Shown: positions 24,155 through 31,645 of the stretch, piece after piece
Numbering within the stretch: the first letter of the stretch is position 1
Layout of the letters: every line of letters starts with the position of its first letter
NCBI GenBank assembly: GCA_964512145.1
Contig: CAZEIM010000032.1
Location: forward strand, 1 to 31,645
Direction: 5' to 3'
From: CAYOHR01 sp964512145
GTDB taxonomy: Bacteria; Bacteroidota; Bacteroidia; Flavobacteriales_G; JALEGO01
Length of the DNA stretch: 31,645 nt
Translations under genes and position numbers: made by a program
Notes under the pieces: model-generated
Told to the model about the DNA's origin: nothing
Seen by the model: the letters and a program-made list of their open reading frames with translations, nothing else
Database searches by the model: none

Positions 24155-25378
24155 ATGAAAAAAATATTTTTAGCTATTTTAATTATTCCATTTTTTACTC
24201 AGTCTTGTAGAAAAGAATTCGATTCTCCTCCTAAGGTAGAAGTACCTGTTGGAAATCTTGTTACCATTAAACAAATTAAACAATGGTATCAAGATTCGGG
24301 ATCATTTTCTGTAACAAACGACTTATCCATGTATGTTACATTTAATTCAGATGAAAGATCGGGAAATTTATATAAAACAGTGTATGTTCAAGATAAAACT
24401 GGAGCTATAGCATTAAGTTTGTTGTTTTCTGGTGGAGTATATTCAGGTGATTCTGTTCGAATATATTTAAAAGGCACATATATTACCGAGCGAAATGGAT
24501 TATTGAGTATTGATTCAGTAAATACTGATAATAACATTATAAAAATATCTACGCAAAAATTCATTAACCCTATTACTACCACTTTATCGGCTATTAACTC
24601 GTTAGATACACTTCAATCATACTTAGTTAAGCTTGAAAACGTACAATTTAAATTTAGCGATGTTGGAAAAACATATGCCGATGGAATAAACAAATCTTCA
24701 AGAAATATTTATATAGAAGATTGTGATGGAAATGAAATCATATTGAGAAATAGTGGGTATGCCAATTTTGCTAATACTATTGTGCCTAGTACTAAAGGAA
24801 CTTTAATTGCTGTAGTGGGAGAATACAATGGCGATAAACAGTTGTATATTAGAGATATTAATGATGTGCAATTTACGGATAGCACTCGATGTCCGGGAAG
24901 TACTTTCTTTTTATACAAAGATTTTAATGACAACAGTATTACATCCGGAGGATGGAGTATACAAAAAGTTATAGGAAATACCGATTGGTATATATTTACA
25001 CTATCGGGAAATCCTATGGCTGCCATATCAAATTATAGTGGAGGTTCAAATTCTCAAGCTGAAAATTGGCTTATATCTCCTTCGTTAAACTTATCAAGTT
25101 CAATAAATCCAATATTAACATTTAGAAATGCCTATAAATACACAGGAGATGCATTAAAATTGTATGTTTCAACCAATTATACTTCAGGATTGCCTGCTAC
25201 AGCAACATGGACAGAAATTCCTTTCACGCTTTCACCCGGTAATTTTACATTTGTTAACTCCGGAAATATTAATTTAAGTGCTTATAAATCGTCTAATGTA
25301 CGAATTGCGTTTAAATATACCGGAACTAATTCAAACGGAAGTACATGGGAGTTAGATGACATTAAAGTATCAGAATAA
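24155..25378 (+). CDS. DUF5689 domain lipoprotein with C-terminal jelly-roll domain
   Basis: A 407-residue lipoprotein: MKKIFLAILI with a lipobox ending at Cys18 (TQSC). Residues about 35-235 match the DUF5689 layout (IKQIKQWYQD, VYVQDKTGAIAL, an OB-fold-like strand order with KLENVQF, ending in LYIRDINDVQF), and about 260-407 form a choice-of-anchor J/DUF5017-like jelly-roll (FNDNSITSGGWS, AENWLISPSLNL, WELDDIKVSE). It starts 10 bases after the TonB receptor gene and is surely cotranscribed. DUF5689 proteins in Bacteroidota often accompany TonB receptors, so a surface role in binding the receptor's ligand is likely. OB-like folds can bind nucleic acid or glycan, but nothing in the sequence fixes the ligand. 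Confidence 0.86.
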   Translation: MKKIFLAILIIPFFTQSCRKEFDSPPKVEVPVGNLVTIKQIKQWYQDSGSFSVTNDLSMYVTFNSDERSGNLYKTVYVQDKTGAIALSLLFSGGVYSGDSVRIYLKGTYITERNGLLSIDSVNTDNNIIKISTQKFINPITTTLSAINSLDTLQSYLVKLENVQFKFSDVGKTYADGINKSSRNIYIEDCDGNEIILRNSGYANFANTIVPSTKGTLIAVVGEYNGDKQLYIRDINDVQFTDSTRCPGSTFFLYKDFNDNSITSGGWSIQKVIGNTDWYIFTLSGNPMAAISNYSGGSNSQAENWLISPSLNLSSSINPILTFRNAYKYTGDALKLYVSTNYTSGLPATATWTEIPFTLSPGNFTFVNSGNINLSAYKSSNVRIAFKYTGTNSNGSTWELDDIKVSE

Positions 25379-25409
25379 TTTAAACATTTTTAATTTTAAT
25401 TTTTTAACC

Positions 25410-26774
25410 ATGAAAAAAAACTATTTTTTTGCCTTAACAACGGGAATATTTATGAGTATTTCCGCGCAATCGCAAGTAATTTTTAGCAGTAATTTTGAAA
25501 ATTGGACCTCAAACACACCTGATGGTTGGGTTGGTATAAGAACAAACTTAGAACAAGACAGTATTTTTGAAATAACAACCGGCACTGTATATGGAACTAA
25601 AGCTGTAGAATTAAAAAACACAGAATCTACTCACAGAAGATTTAGCACCGAATTGCTTAATGTAGACGCAAACTCAAAGTACATCATAGAATTTTGGGCA
25701 AAAGGTGAAGGAGAAGTTAGAGCAGGATTATATGATGGGGGCAGTGTTGGATTTGGATATCAATACGATGCTTATCAATCTGTTACTTCCTCTTGGAACA
25801 AATACACCGGAACAATTACAGCTCAAAAAACAACAGATTCTGCTGAGTTTTTATTATCCATTAGAAATACCGTAAACTCATCTGGAAACATTATGATTGA
25901 TAGTTTTGTAGTTTTATTAGATACTACTCCGCCAACCATTTTAAGTATTTATGATATACAATATTCTACCGCTACAGATTATCCCTCCTCTTATTTAGAT
26001 CAAAACGTTACGGTACAAGGAATAGTGACTGCTTCAAAAAATAAACGTTATTATATTCAAGATGCTGAGGCTGCTTGGTCTGGAATTTATGTTTTTGACA
26101 ATGTAAACAGTCCTTTAGTTGGTGATAGTGTACAAATTACCGGAACTGTAAAAGAATATAAACCTTCTTCTGCTTCAACAAATGGAACACTTACTCAGTT
26201 AACAAGTATCACATCATTTATCACACTTGCTTCAGGAAAAACTATTCAACCTTTGTCTTTAACAACTGGTGATTTAACTGAAGAACAATATGAAGGAGTT
26301 TTAGTAAAAGTGATGAATGCGGCTTGTGTTGATACGGTACAATATGGCCCATTTGGTACATTTGGAATAAATGATGGAACAGGAAAAGTAGTGGTTGACG
26401 ATGATTTTTACAAATATTTAAATCCAATCATTGGAAATGTATTTACCGAAATGATAGGAGTAGCCAGTTATTCATTTGATGAAAGAAAACTTCTTCCAAG
26501 AGAGGTTTCTGATATTACAGTGAATATTTCTAGCCTAACATTTTCAAAAAACATTAAAGTGTATCCAAATCCAGTTTCTGAAGTATTAATGATTGAACTT
26601 CCTAACACAGAAATTTTTGAAATAACCATACATAATATTTTAGGAGAATTAGTATATCAACAATCTGCCAATAATTCTATGGGAATTAATATGAATAATT
26701 TAAATAATGGCACTTATTTTTTAACCATATTATCTAACAATCAGGTATTTACTCAAAAAATATTAGTGAAATAA
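25410..26774 (+). CDS. T9SS type A secreted protein with CBM-like and OB-fold-like domains
   Basis: The start at 25410 gives 454 residues with a signal peptide (MKKNYFFALTTGIFMSISAQS); the open frame from 25356 would overlap the previous gene and lack a proper signal. Residues about 22-175 resemble a galactose-binding/CBM-type jelly roll (FENWTSNTPDGW, IIEFWAKGEG, IMIDSFVVLLD). Residues about 190-375 resemble the OB-fold nucleic-acid-binding domains that precede extracellular nucleases (NVTVQGIVTASKNKRYYIQDAEAAWSG split by strands, DSVQITGTVKEY, ERKLLPREVSDI). The last 75 residues are a type A sorting domain (IKVYPNPVSEVLMI). No catalytic domain is present. Third gene of the TonB operon, 31 bases after the lipoprotein, and probably a secreted ligand-binding partner. 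Confidence 0.85.
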   Translation: MKKNYFFALTTGIFMSISAQSQVIFSSNFENWTSNTPDGWVGIRTNLEQDSIFEITTGTVYGTKAVELKNTESTHRRFSTELLNVDANSKYIIEFWAKGEGEVRAGLYDGGSVGFGYQYDAYQSVTSSWNKYTGTITAQKTTDSAEFLLSIRNTVNSSGNIMIDSFVVLLDTTPPTILSIYDIQYSTATDYPSSYLDQNVTVQGIVTASKNKRYYIQDAEAAWSGIYVFDNVNSPLVGDSVQITGTVKEYKPSSASTNGTLTQLTSITSFITLASGKTIQPLSLTTGDLTEEQYEGVLVKVMNAACVDTVQYGPFGTFGINDGTGKVVVDDDFYKYLNPIIGNVFTEMIGVASYSFDERKLLPREVSDITVNISSLTFSKNIKVYPNPVSEVLMIELPNTEIFEITIHNILGELVYQQSANNSMGINMNNLNNGTYFLTILSNNQVFTQKILVK

Positions 26775-26793
26775 ATTACGATTCATGAATTAC

Positions 26794-26824
26794 AAAAAAG
26801 CAACCCAAAATGGGTTGCTTTTTT
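26794..26824. terminator. strong bidirectional intrinsic terminator
   Basis: A 14-bp perfect stem (26794-26807 with 26811-26824) around a three-base AAA loop; the core is GCAACCCA / TGGGTTGC, flanked by A6 and T6. T-tracts follow the hairpin on both strands, so it ends the TonB operon (plus) and the DUF4294 gene (minus). Confidence 0.92.
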
Positions 26825-26836
26825 GTTTTAATAAAA

Positions 26837-27475
26837 CTACTCATCATACGCTCCCATTTCAATATTTTGAACAATTTCTTCTATCCATTTATCATTTCCA
26901 GAAGCATCGTATTCTGACTTCAAACTATTTCCAAATATTTTAGCCAATGTTTGCCAAAAAACTGCAGATACTGCCCCTCTTAATTCCTTAACCAATTCAT
27001 ACGAAGTTTTTCCTGTTTCTCTGTCAATGAGTTTTATTAAAATGGTTCCTTCGCTAATGGTTAAATTTTCTAACTCTTTGCCAAATTTTTTCTTGAGTTC
27101 TTCTTCTACTTTTTTAGTATACTTTTTTTTATAATACTCTCCTCCTCCCATCATAATTAACGTATCGTTGTACTGCCTTAATAATAAACCAGCAAGCTTG
27201 GCATAAGGGTATACTTTTCGAACTTTTTTTACTAAATGGTTATATTTTACCCGATCTCGTTTATTTTTAAAAACACGTTCATCTTTCACTTTATATTCAG
27301 GTAAAGAAAGCATCGGAATGAAATCTCCTTGATATGGAACAAGCATAGCAACAACTCCTTCTTTTCCATTAATAGATACAGCATCATTTTGCAAAACAAT
27401 ATCATTTGACTGAGAAAATGATAACGTATAATGCATTAAAATATAACTAAATATAAAAAAGATTTTAGTACGCAT
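26837..27475 (-). CDS. DUF4294 domain exported protein
   Basis: A 212-residue protein of the Bacteroidota-specific DUF4294 family, whose function is unknown. The start at 27475 gives a signal peptide (MRTKIFFIFSYILMHYTLSFSQ); the upstream ATG at 27499 would add eight residues ahead of it. Typical family segments are visible: VRKVYPYAKLAG, a Lys/Glu-rich helix (KKYTKKVEEELKKKFGKEL), ISEGTILIKLIDRETGKTSY, and VFWQTLAKIFGNSLKSEYD near the end. It is probably periplasmic. It follows accC by about 58 bases on the same strand and ends at the bidirectional terminator, so readthrough from accC is possible. No catalytic residues can be named. Confidence 0.87.
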   Translation of the reverse strand: MRTKIFFIFSYILMHYTLSFSQSNDIVLQNDAVSINGKEGVVAMLVPYQGDFIPMLSLPEYKVKDERVFKNKRDRVKYNHLVKKVRKVYPYAKLAGLLLRQYNDTLIMMGGGEYYKKKYTKKVEEELKKKFGKELENLTISEGTILIKLIDRETGKTSYELVKELRGAVSAVFWQTLAKIFGNSLKSEYDASGNDKWIEEIVQNIEMGAYDE

Positions 27476-27533
27476 AAAATGACACAAAACAAAATCCATA
27501 CCACTTTAACGTAAACGAAATAAAAAAGTTATT

Positions 27534-29018
27534 TTATGTTCGGTTGGTTTTCCAACGTGAAATACTTTTAAATTCAGGCTGTTCGATTGATTGCGGACTT
27601 AAAGTGGTATTTTCATTAAAATAAGCTGCAAAGATACTTCCTAGCTCTTGCTCTGAGATATGAGTTGTTTTTAAATTTTCTGGTTTAAAATATTGTGCTA
27701 CAAAGTTCGTGTCAAACGCCCCATTAATAAATTGTTCATGTTTTAGCACGAACTTACAGAACGGAATAGTCGTTTCAATTCCAATAATTTTATATTCATC
27801 CATAGCACGTAACATTTTTTGGATACACTCTTCCCTATTGCCTCCATATGTAATTAATTTAGCAATCATTGGGTCGTAATAAATAGGTATTGACATTCCC
27901 TGTTCATACCCATCATCTACTCTTACTCCATTTCCTTTAGGAATTGAATAAACCTCTAATTTTCCAGTATCCGGTAAAAAATTATTGTTAGGATCTTCGG
28001 CATATACTCGTATTTCCATGGCATATCCTTTTATTGATAAATCTTCTTGGGTAAAACGCAACTTTTCACCTCTTGCTATTAAAATTTGCTCTTTCACTAA
28101 ATCAACACCCGTTATACACTCTGTAACAGGATGTTCGACCTGCAAACGTGTATTCATTTCTAAAAAATAAAAATCTTTGTTTTGGTCAACCAAAAATTCA
28201 ACCGTACCAGCCCCAACATAATTACATGCCTTTGCTATACTTACAGCACAAGCACCCATTTTATTTCTCAACTCAACATTTAAAATAATAGAAGGAGCTT
28301 CTTCAACCACCTTTTGATGTCTTCGTTGAACAGAGCAATCTCTTTCAAATAAATGAACTACATTTCCATGCATATCAGCTAAAATTTGAAATTCGATATG
28401 TTTCGGGCCAAGCACATATTTTTCTATAAACACAGAAGAATCTCCAAAAGCAGATTGCGCTTCACTCATAGCTCTTTGCATTTGTTCTTCAAGTTCATGT
28501 TCTTCATGTACAATCCTCATGCCTTTTCCTCCTCCTCCGGCAGAAGCTTTTATAAGCAAAGGATAACCGGTTTTGGAAGCAATAATTTTTGCTTCATCAA
28601 TAGACTGAATTGCTTTTTCTGTTCCGGGAACTAAAGGAACATTAAATTTTTTAGCCGCAATTTTTGCCTCAATCTTACTGCCCATCATTTCCATAGCTTC
28701 GGGACTAGGGCCAATAAAAACAATACCAGCTTCTTTTACTTTTCTGGCGAATTGAGCATTTTCTGATAAAAAACCATATCCCGGATGAATACCATCTACA
28801 TTTAATTTTTTAGCAACATCTATAATTTTATGAATATTCAAATAAGAAGAAGAAGAAGGAGATCCTCCAATATAATAGGCCTCATCCGCAAACTTAACAA
28901 ATGGCGCGTTCCTGTCGGCATCTGAAAAAACAGCGACCGTTAAAATTCCCATTTCTTTACATGTTCTCATAACTCTAAGGGCAATTTCTCCACGGTTAGC
29001 AACCAATATTTTTTTCAT
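27534..29018 (-). CDS. accC: biotin carboxylase subunit of an acyl-CoA carboxylase
   Basis: A 494-residue biotin carboxylase that uses ATP and bicarbonate to carboxylate biotin on a carrier protein, the first half-reaction of acetyl-CoA (or propionyl-CoA) carboxylase. The N-terminus ILVANRGEIALRVMRTC is diagnostic; the ATP-grasp loop KASAGGGGKGM lies near 158-168, RDCSVQRRHQKV and EMNTRLQVEHPVTE (catalytic Glu/Arg region) follow, and the C-domain ends about 45 residues beyond the E. coli length in an uncharacterised tail. No accB (biotin carrier) or carboxyltransferase gene is adjacent. The family cannot tell acetyl- from propionyl-CoA carboxylase by this subunit alone, so the symbol is a best fit. 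A weak -7-like TATTTTTA lies at 29040-29033. Confidence 0.92.
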   Translation of the reverse strand: MKKILVANRGEIALRVMRTCKEMGILTVAVFSDADRNAPFVKFADEAYYIGGSPSSSSYLNIHKIIDVAKKLNVDGIHPGYGFLSENAQFARKVKEAGIVFIGPSPEAMEMMGSKIEAKIAAKKFNVPLVPGTEKAIQSIDEAKIIASKTGYPLLIKASAGGGGKGMRIVHEEHELEEQMQRAMSEAQSAFGDSSVFIEKYVLGPKHIEFQILADMHGNVVHLFERDCSVQRRHQKVVEEAPSIILNVELRNKMGACAVSIAKACNYVGAGTVEFLVDQNKDFYFLEMNTRLQVEHPVTECITGVDLVKEQILIARGEKLRFTQEDLSIKGYAMEIRVYAEDPNNNFLPDTGKLEVYSIPKGNGVRVDDGYEQGMSIPIYYDPMIAKLITYGGNREECIQKMLRAMDEYKIIGIETTIPFCKFVLKHEQFINGAFDTNFVAQYFKPENLKTTHISEQELGSIFAAYFNENTTLSPQSIEQPEFKSISRWKTNRT

Positions 29019-29110
29019 TCGTTTAATTTTTGTAAAAATAAATACAATTTTACATTAGATTGATTTATTTTAGACAACATATTTATTTTTTGTTCGTTTA
29101 AAAAAGAACT

Positions 29111-29791
29111 ATGTATTTATACCATAAGCGATATTTTCTGCTTGTATTTACTTTATTGATTTCATTGTATGGTTTTACTCAAGAACTACCTGAAGAAGAT
29201 GTTGAGTTTAATAATATTGACCCAAACTACTCTTACAGTATTCGTTTAGAAATAGGGCTCCCAAAACCCATTGCAAACAATGCCCTGCGTGAATATTATT
29301 CTCCATTTTTTCAAATGAGAGCAGGATTTTTGAAAAACGTTCAAAAAAAATATTTAATAGGTGGATATGCCGGGTATTATTCCATTCATAACTCACTACG
29401 AGATAAAATGTTAAGTACATTAAAGAGAGAGTTAATCACCTACAATTATTTTACGCTTGAAGCGGCAGGAGGTTATGAGGTGTTTAGTCAAAAAAACTCC
29501 GTATTTTCTATAATACTAAGTGGTGGATTACAATCTATAAATTTATCTAGAAAAGACGCCCAAAAAAATGAACTTATAGCTGCTAAAACTCTTGAATCAT
29601 ATATTTTAACGCTTACCACTTCATGGACGTTTTTTATTGAAGAAAAATATACAACCGGATTATTTTTAGGGTATAGCTTTTCGGGTTTTATTTATAGACC
29701 TGAAGAATTAAATTATACTCAATCATATAACCCCAAAAACAGTCAAGTAATAAGCATAGGACTAAGCTTTAACTTTGGAGGAGGGAATTGA
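29111..29791 (+). CDS. hypothetical outer-membrane beta-barrel protein
   Basis: A 226-residue exported protein with a signal peptide (MYLYHKRYFLLVFTLLISLYGFTQ) and an acidic stretch after it. The rest has alternating hydrophobic strands with frequent Gly and Tyr (GGYAGYYS, LEAAGGYEVF, GLFLGYSFSG) and ends ISIGLSFNFGGGN, as small eight-strand barrels do, though the last residue is Asn rather than aromatic. I recognise no specific family; porin-family or OmpW-like assignments are possible. It is divergent from accC across 92 bases, has an imperfect promoter (TTG at 29060-29062, 21 bases, then TATTTTTTG) and converges with the next gene, 5 bases apart. Confidence 0.75.
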   Translation: MYLYHKRYFLLVFTLLISLYGFTQELPEEDVEFNNIDPNYSYSIRLEIGLPKPIANNALREYYSPFFQMRAGFLKNVQKKYLIGGYAGYYSIHNSLRDKMLSTLKRELITYNYFTLEAAGGYEVFSQKNSVFSIILSGGLQSINLSRKDAQKNELIAAKTLESYILTLTTSWTFFIEEKYTTGLFLGYSFSGFIYRPEELNYTQSYNPKNSQVISIGLSFNFGGGN

Positions 29792-29796
29792 TAAAA

Positions 29797-30453
29797 TTAC
29801 TGTGTTGCTTTTTTTCGAATGAAAAAATAATAATCTAAGGGAACTGTAACAATAATTAAAAATAAAACTACGGAATATATTAATCTATTTTTACTAAAAT
29901 AGGAATAAATATATTTTGCATGTTCTTTTTCTACCTCATTCCAATTAACATTTTGCAAGGAATTAGAAACTAATTTTTGTTTGTTAAATACATCAAGCCC
30001 GGAACTAATATATGCTAACGTAATTTTATCATATAATTTATGAGAAAAATCAATTATGAAAAACAAAAAATTATTTAAAAATTGCTCATTAAAAACCTTA
30101 TCTGAAATACCTTGATTTTTATTTTTTTCATACTCATACGTTGTAAATATTATCCTATAAAAAGTATGAGTATCTTTTTGTATTTCGTTTGAATAATATG
30201 TTTGAGCTGACTCAAACAATAAAGCATAAAAAAGAAAAAAAGGCAATATCATATTAAATTTAACCATTAAATACAACATACTTCTTTTACTTAATTTATC
30301 ATGCTTATAAAAATACACTACTAATAACCCTATAATGCTGCAGATAAAAAAAATACCAACCAAAAATTTTACATTTTCGTGTATTACAGTTTTTTCTCCA
30401 GATAAAAAAATATCCTGTAATCTTTGGTGAATTAAGTCGTAAAAATTAAACAT
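29797..30453 (-). CDS. hypothetical membrane protein with three predicted helices
   Basis: A 218-residue protein with hydrophobic segments at about 30-50 (FLVGIFFICSIIGLLVVYFY), 66-85 (MILPFFLFYALLF) and 190-212 (IYSVVLFLIIVTVPLDYYFF). Between helices two and three lies a soluble, helical and Lys-rich region of about 100 residues, probably periplasmic or cytoplasmic according to topology; the C-terminus IRKKATQ is basic and so likely cytoplasmic. I do not recognise the family and see no motif. It is transcribed away from the ABC-F gene and converges with the beta-barrel gene. No clear promoter is visible upstream of 30453. Confidence 0.65.
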   Translation of the reverse strand: MFNFYDLIHQRLQDIFLSGEKTVIHENVKFLVGIFFICSIIGLLVVYFYKHDKLSKRSMLYLMVKFNMILPFFLFYALLFESAQTYYSNEIQKDTHTFYRIIFTTYEYEKNKNQGISDKVFNEQFLNNFLFFIIDFSHKLYDKITLAYISSGLDVFNKQKLVSNSLQNVNWNEVEKEHAKYIYSYFSKNRLIYSVVLFLIIVTVPLDYYFFIRKKATQ

Positions 30454-30532
30454 ATTTTCTTGCTTACGTCAATAATGCGTATTGGTTTCGAAATTAATCA
30501 AAACATATCGCACCACTACGCTATAAAATTAA

Positions 30533-30540
30533 TATTTTTG
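30533..30540 (+). promoter_or_regulatory. -7 element TATTTTTG four bases before the ABC-F ATG
   Basis: TATTTTTG is followed by exactly four bases and the ATG at 30545, predicting a leaderless mRNA as for the gene at 679. No TTG lies at the -33 distance. Confidence 0.5.
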
Positions 30541-30544
30541 TTAT

Positions 30545-31645
30545 ATGATATTTGTTCAAAACATAGGAATATATTTTGGAGGCTTGCCTTTATTTCAAAA
30601 TATATCATTCACTATTTATCCAAAAGATAAAATAGCATTAATTGGTAAAAATGGCGTAGGAAAATCAACTATTTTAAAACTCTTATATGGCCTACAATAA
30701 CCTAGTGAAGGAAGTATAGTATTAGAAAAAAACAGAACTGTGGGTTATTTACCTCAAGAGTTAAACATTAAATCGAACAAATCTATTTTAGAAGAAGTCC
30801 TGAGTGTATTCGAAGAAAGTTTATTCTTAGAAAACAGAATAAAAGAGCTTGAGCATTTATTAGCAACAGAAACGAATTACGAAAGCGATGAATATATGCA
30901 ATATGCTACCGATATTGCCGAAGCTCATGAAAGGTTAGATGCTTTAGATGTATCCAACCAGCAATCGAATGCAGAAAAAGTTTTAAAAGGTATTGGATTT
31001 AAAGAAGAAGAATTTAGTAAAAAAGTATCTGATTTAAGTGGTGGTTGGCAAATGCGTGTTGAATTAGCAAAACTTTTAATCAAAAAACCCGATTTATTAT
31101 TATTAGATGAGCCAACCAATCATCTTGATATTGACTCCATTATTTGGACTGAACAATTTTTAAAAACATACCCCGGAGGTATATTAATTATTTCCCACGA
31201 TAAAGAATTTTTAGACCAAATTACGAATAGAACTATTGAAATTGTGAATGGAAAAATTTATGATTATCCATTTTATTATTCAAAATTTATGGAGCATCGA
31301 GAGGAAAGGATAAGAATGCAAGAAGCTGCTTATAAAAATCAACAAAAATATATCGAACAACAAGAACGATTTATTGAGCGATTTAAAGCTAAAGCAAGTA
31401 AAGCAAAGCAGGCTCAGTCTAAACTAAAACAATTAGAAAAAATAGAAAGAGTAGAATTAGACGACACCGATGATACTCAAATAAAATTTGAATTTCCACC
31501 TGCACCAAGAAGCGGAGAAGTAGTTGTTAAATCTGAAAATGTGGAAGTTAAGATCGATAATAATCTTATTCGTCGGGTTTACAAATCAAATATATGCATT
31601 AAAATCACCGATTATGGAAAATCTTCCTGTTATATAACATCTGAA
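30545..31645 (+). pseudogene. ABC-F family ATPase, interrupted by an in-frame TAA and running off the window
   Basis: The reading frame from 30545 encodes an ABC-F (Uup/EttA-like) protein, a soluble twin-ATPase family that acts on ribosomes. Visible are Walker A GKNGVGKST (codons 34-42), the signature LSGGWQMR from codon 164, Walker B with LLLLDEPTNHLD, ISHDKEFLD, and the inter-domain linker rich in Lys, Gln and Glu (about 255-300). Codon 52 is TAA (30698-30700), in GLQ-stop-PSEGS, where relatives carry an ordinary residue; CAA or GAA to TAA is a single change. Everything downstream keeps frame, so this is a recent nonsense mutation or a base error. After about 31540 the expected second ATPase domain is not recognisable, which suggests poor sequence or a misjoin at the edge. 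An in-frame ATG at 30896 could only give a truncated product. Confidence 0.7.

Noticed and set aside
25356..25409. Upstream start for the T9SS/OB-like protein at 25356
   Set aside because: It overlaps the end of the lipoprotein gene and precedes a canonical MKK-type signal peptide start at 25410.
26242..26427. A 61-codon antisense frame within the T9SS/OB-like gene
   Set aside because: Low-complexity His/Leu-rich shadow of a well-supported gene.
1..31645. CRISPR arrays, tRNA/rRNA genes, insertion sequences, toxin-antitoxin pairs
   Set aside because: No regularly spaced repeats, no cloverleaf-sized GC-rich intergenic segment, no transposase motifs and no small paired ORFs of that kind were seen. 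By eye only; tRNAscan-SE or a repeat finder would be decisive.

Overview
The window is strongly AT-rich and looks chromosomal, from a member of the Bacteroidota, probably Flavobacteriales-like. Evidence: four secreted proteins with type IX secretion (T9SS) C-terminal sorting domains (three type A, one type B/CHU_C), a long-plug TonB-dependent receptor, a DUF5689 lipoprotein, a DUF4294 protein, and promoters of the Bacteroidota form TTG-N20-TAnnTTTG with no obvious Shine-Dalgarno sequences. Two short N runs (296-310 and 17044-17055) and degraded coding sense at the right edge suggest a draft or metagenome-derived contig. I see no tRNA, rRNA, CRISPR array, insertion sequence or integrase.

Layout. 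1-370: a small DUF5681-like, phage-flavoured gene interrupted by Ns. 679-3078: a large secreted PKD/SprB-repeat protein. 5460-3082 (minus): an operon of a deoxyhypusine-synthase-like enzyme, an SGNH/sialate-esterase-like lipoprotein and an unknown lipoprotein. 5535-6827: a T9SS-secreted endonuclease/exonuclease/phosphatase (EEP) enzyme. 11241-6837 (minus): the rimP-nusA-infB translation/transcription operon, with a promoter and an intrinsic-terminator-like hairpin in its short leader. 12509-11328 (minus): a T9SS type A secreted protein. 14955-12614 (minus): trmB, an alkyltransferase-like protein, an Mrp Fe-S carrier ATPase and an Nfu scaffold. 14995-16089: a glycosyltransferase. 17357-16064 (minus): an M23 peptidase split only by an artefactual N gap. 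19776-17434 (minus): a Wzc-like tyrosine autokinase.

20932-19877 (minus) and 21055-26774 (plus) form a divergent locus: an EEP nuclease-like protein facing a TonB receptor, a DUF5689 lipoprotein and a T9SS protein with an OB-fold-like middle. This is the best candidate for a poorly described system. The parts fit outer-surface capture, cleavage and import of a nucleic acid or another phosphodiester or phosphate-ester substrate, but that role is inference. 27475-26837 (DUF4294) and 29018-27534 (accC) are on the minus strand; the first is separated from the TonB operon by a strong bidirectional terminator. 29111-29791 and 30453-29797 are a convergent pair of unknown envelope proteins. From 30545 to the edge runs an ABC-F ATPase with an in-frame TAA at codon 52.

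The main regulatory observations are the hairpin between the rimP promoter and its start codon, and four genes in which the -7 element is followed by exactly four bases and then ATG, which predicts leaderless mRNAs.
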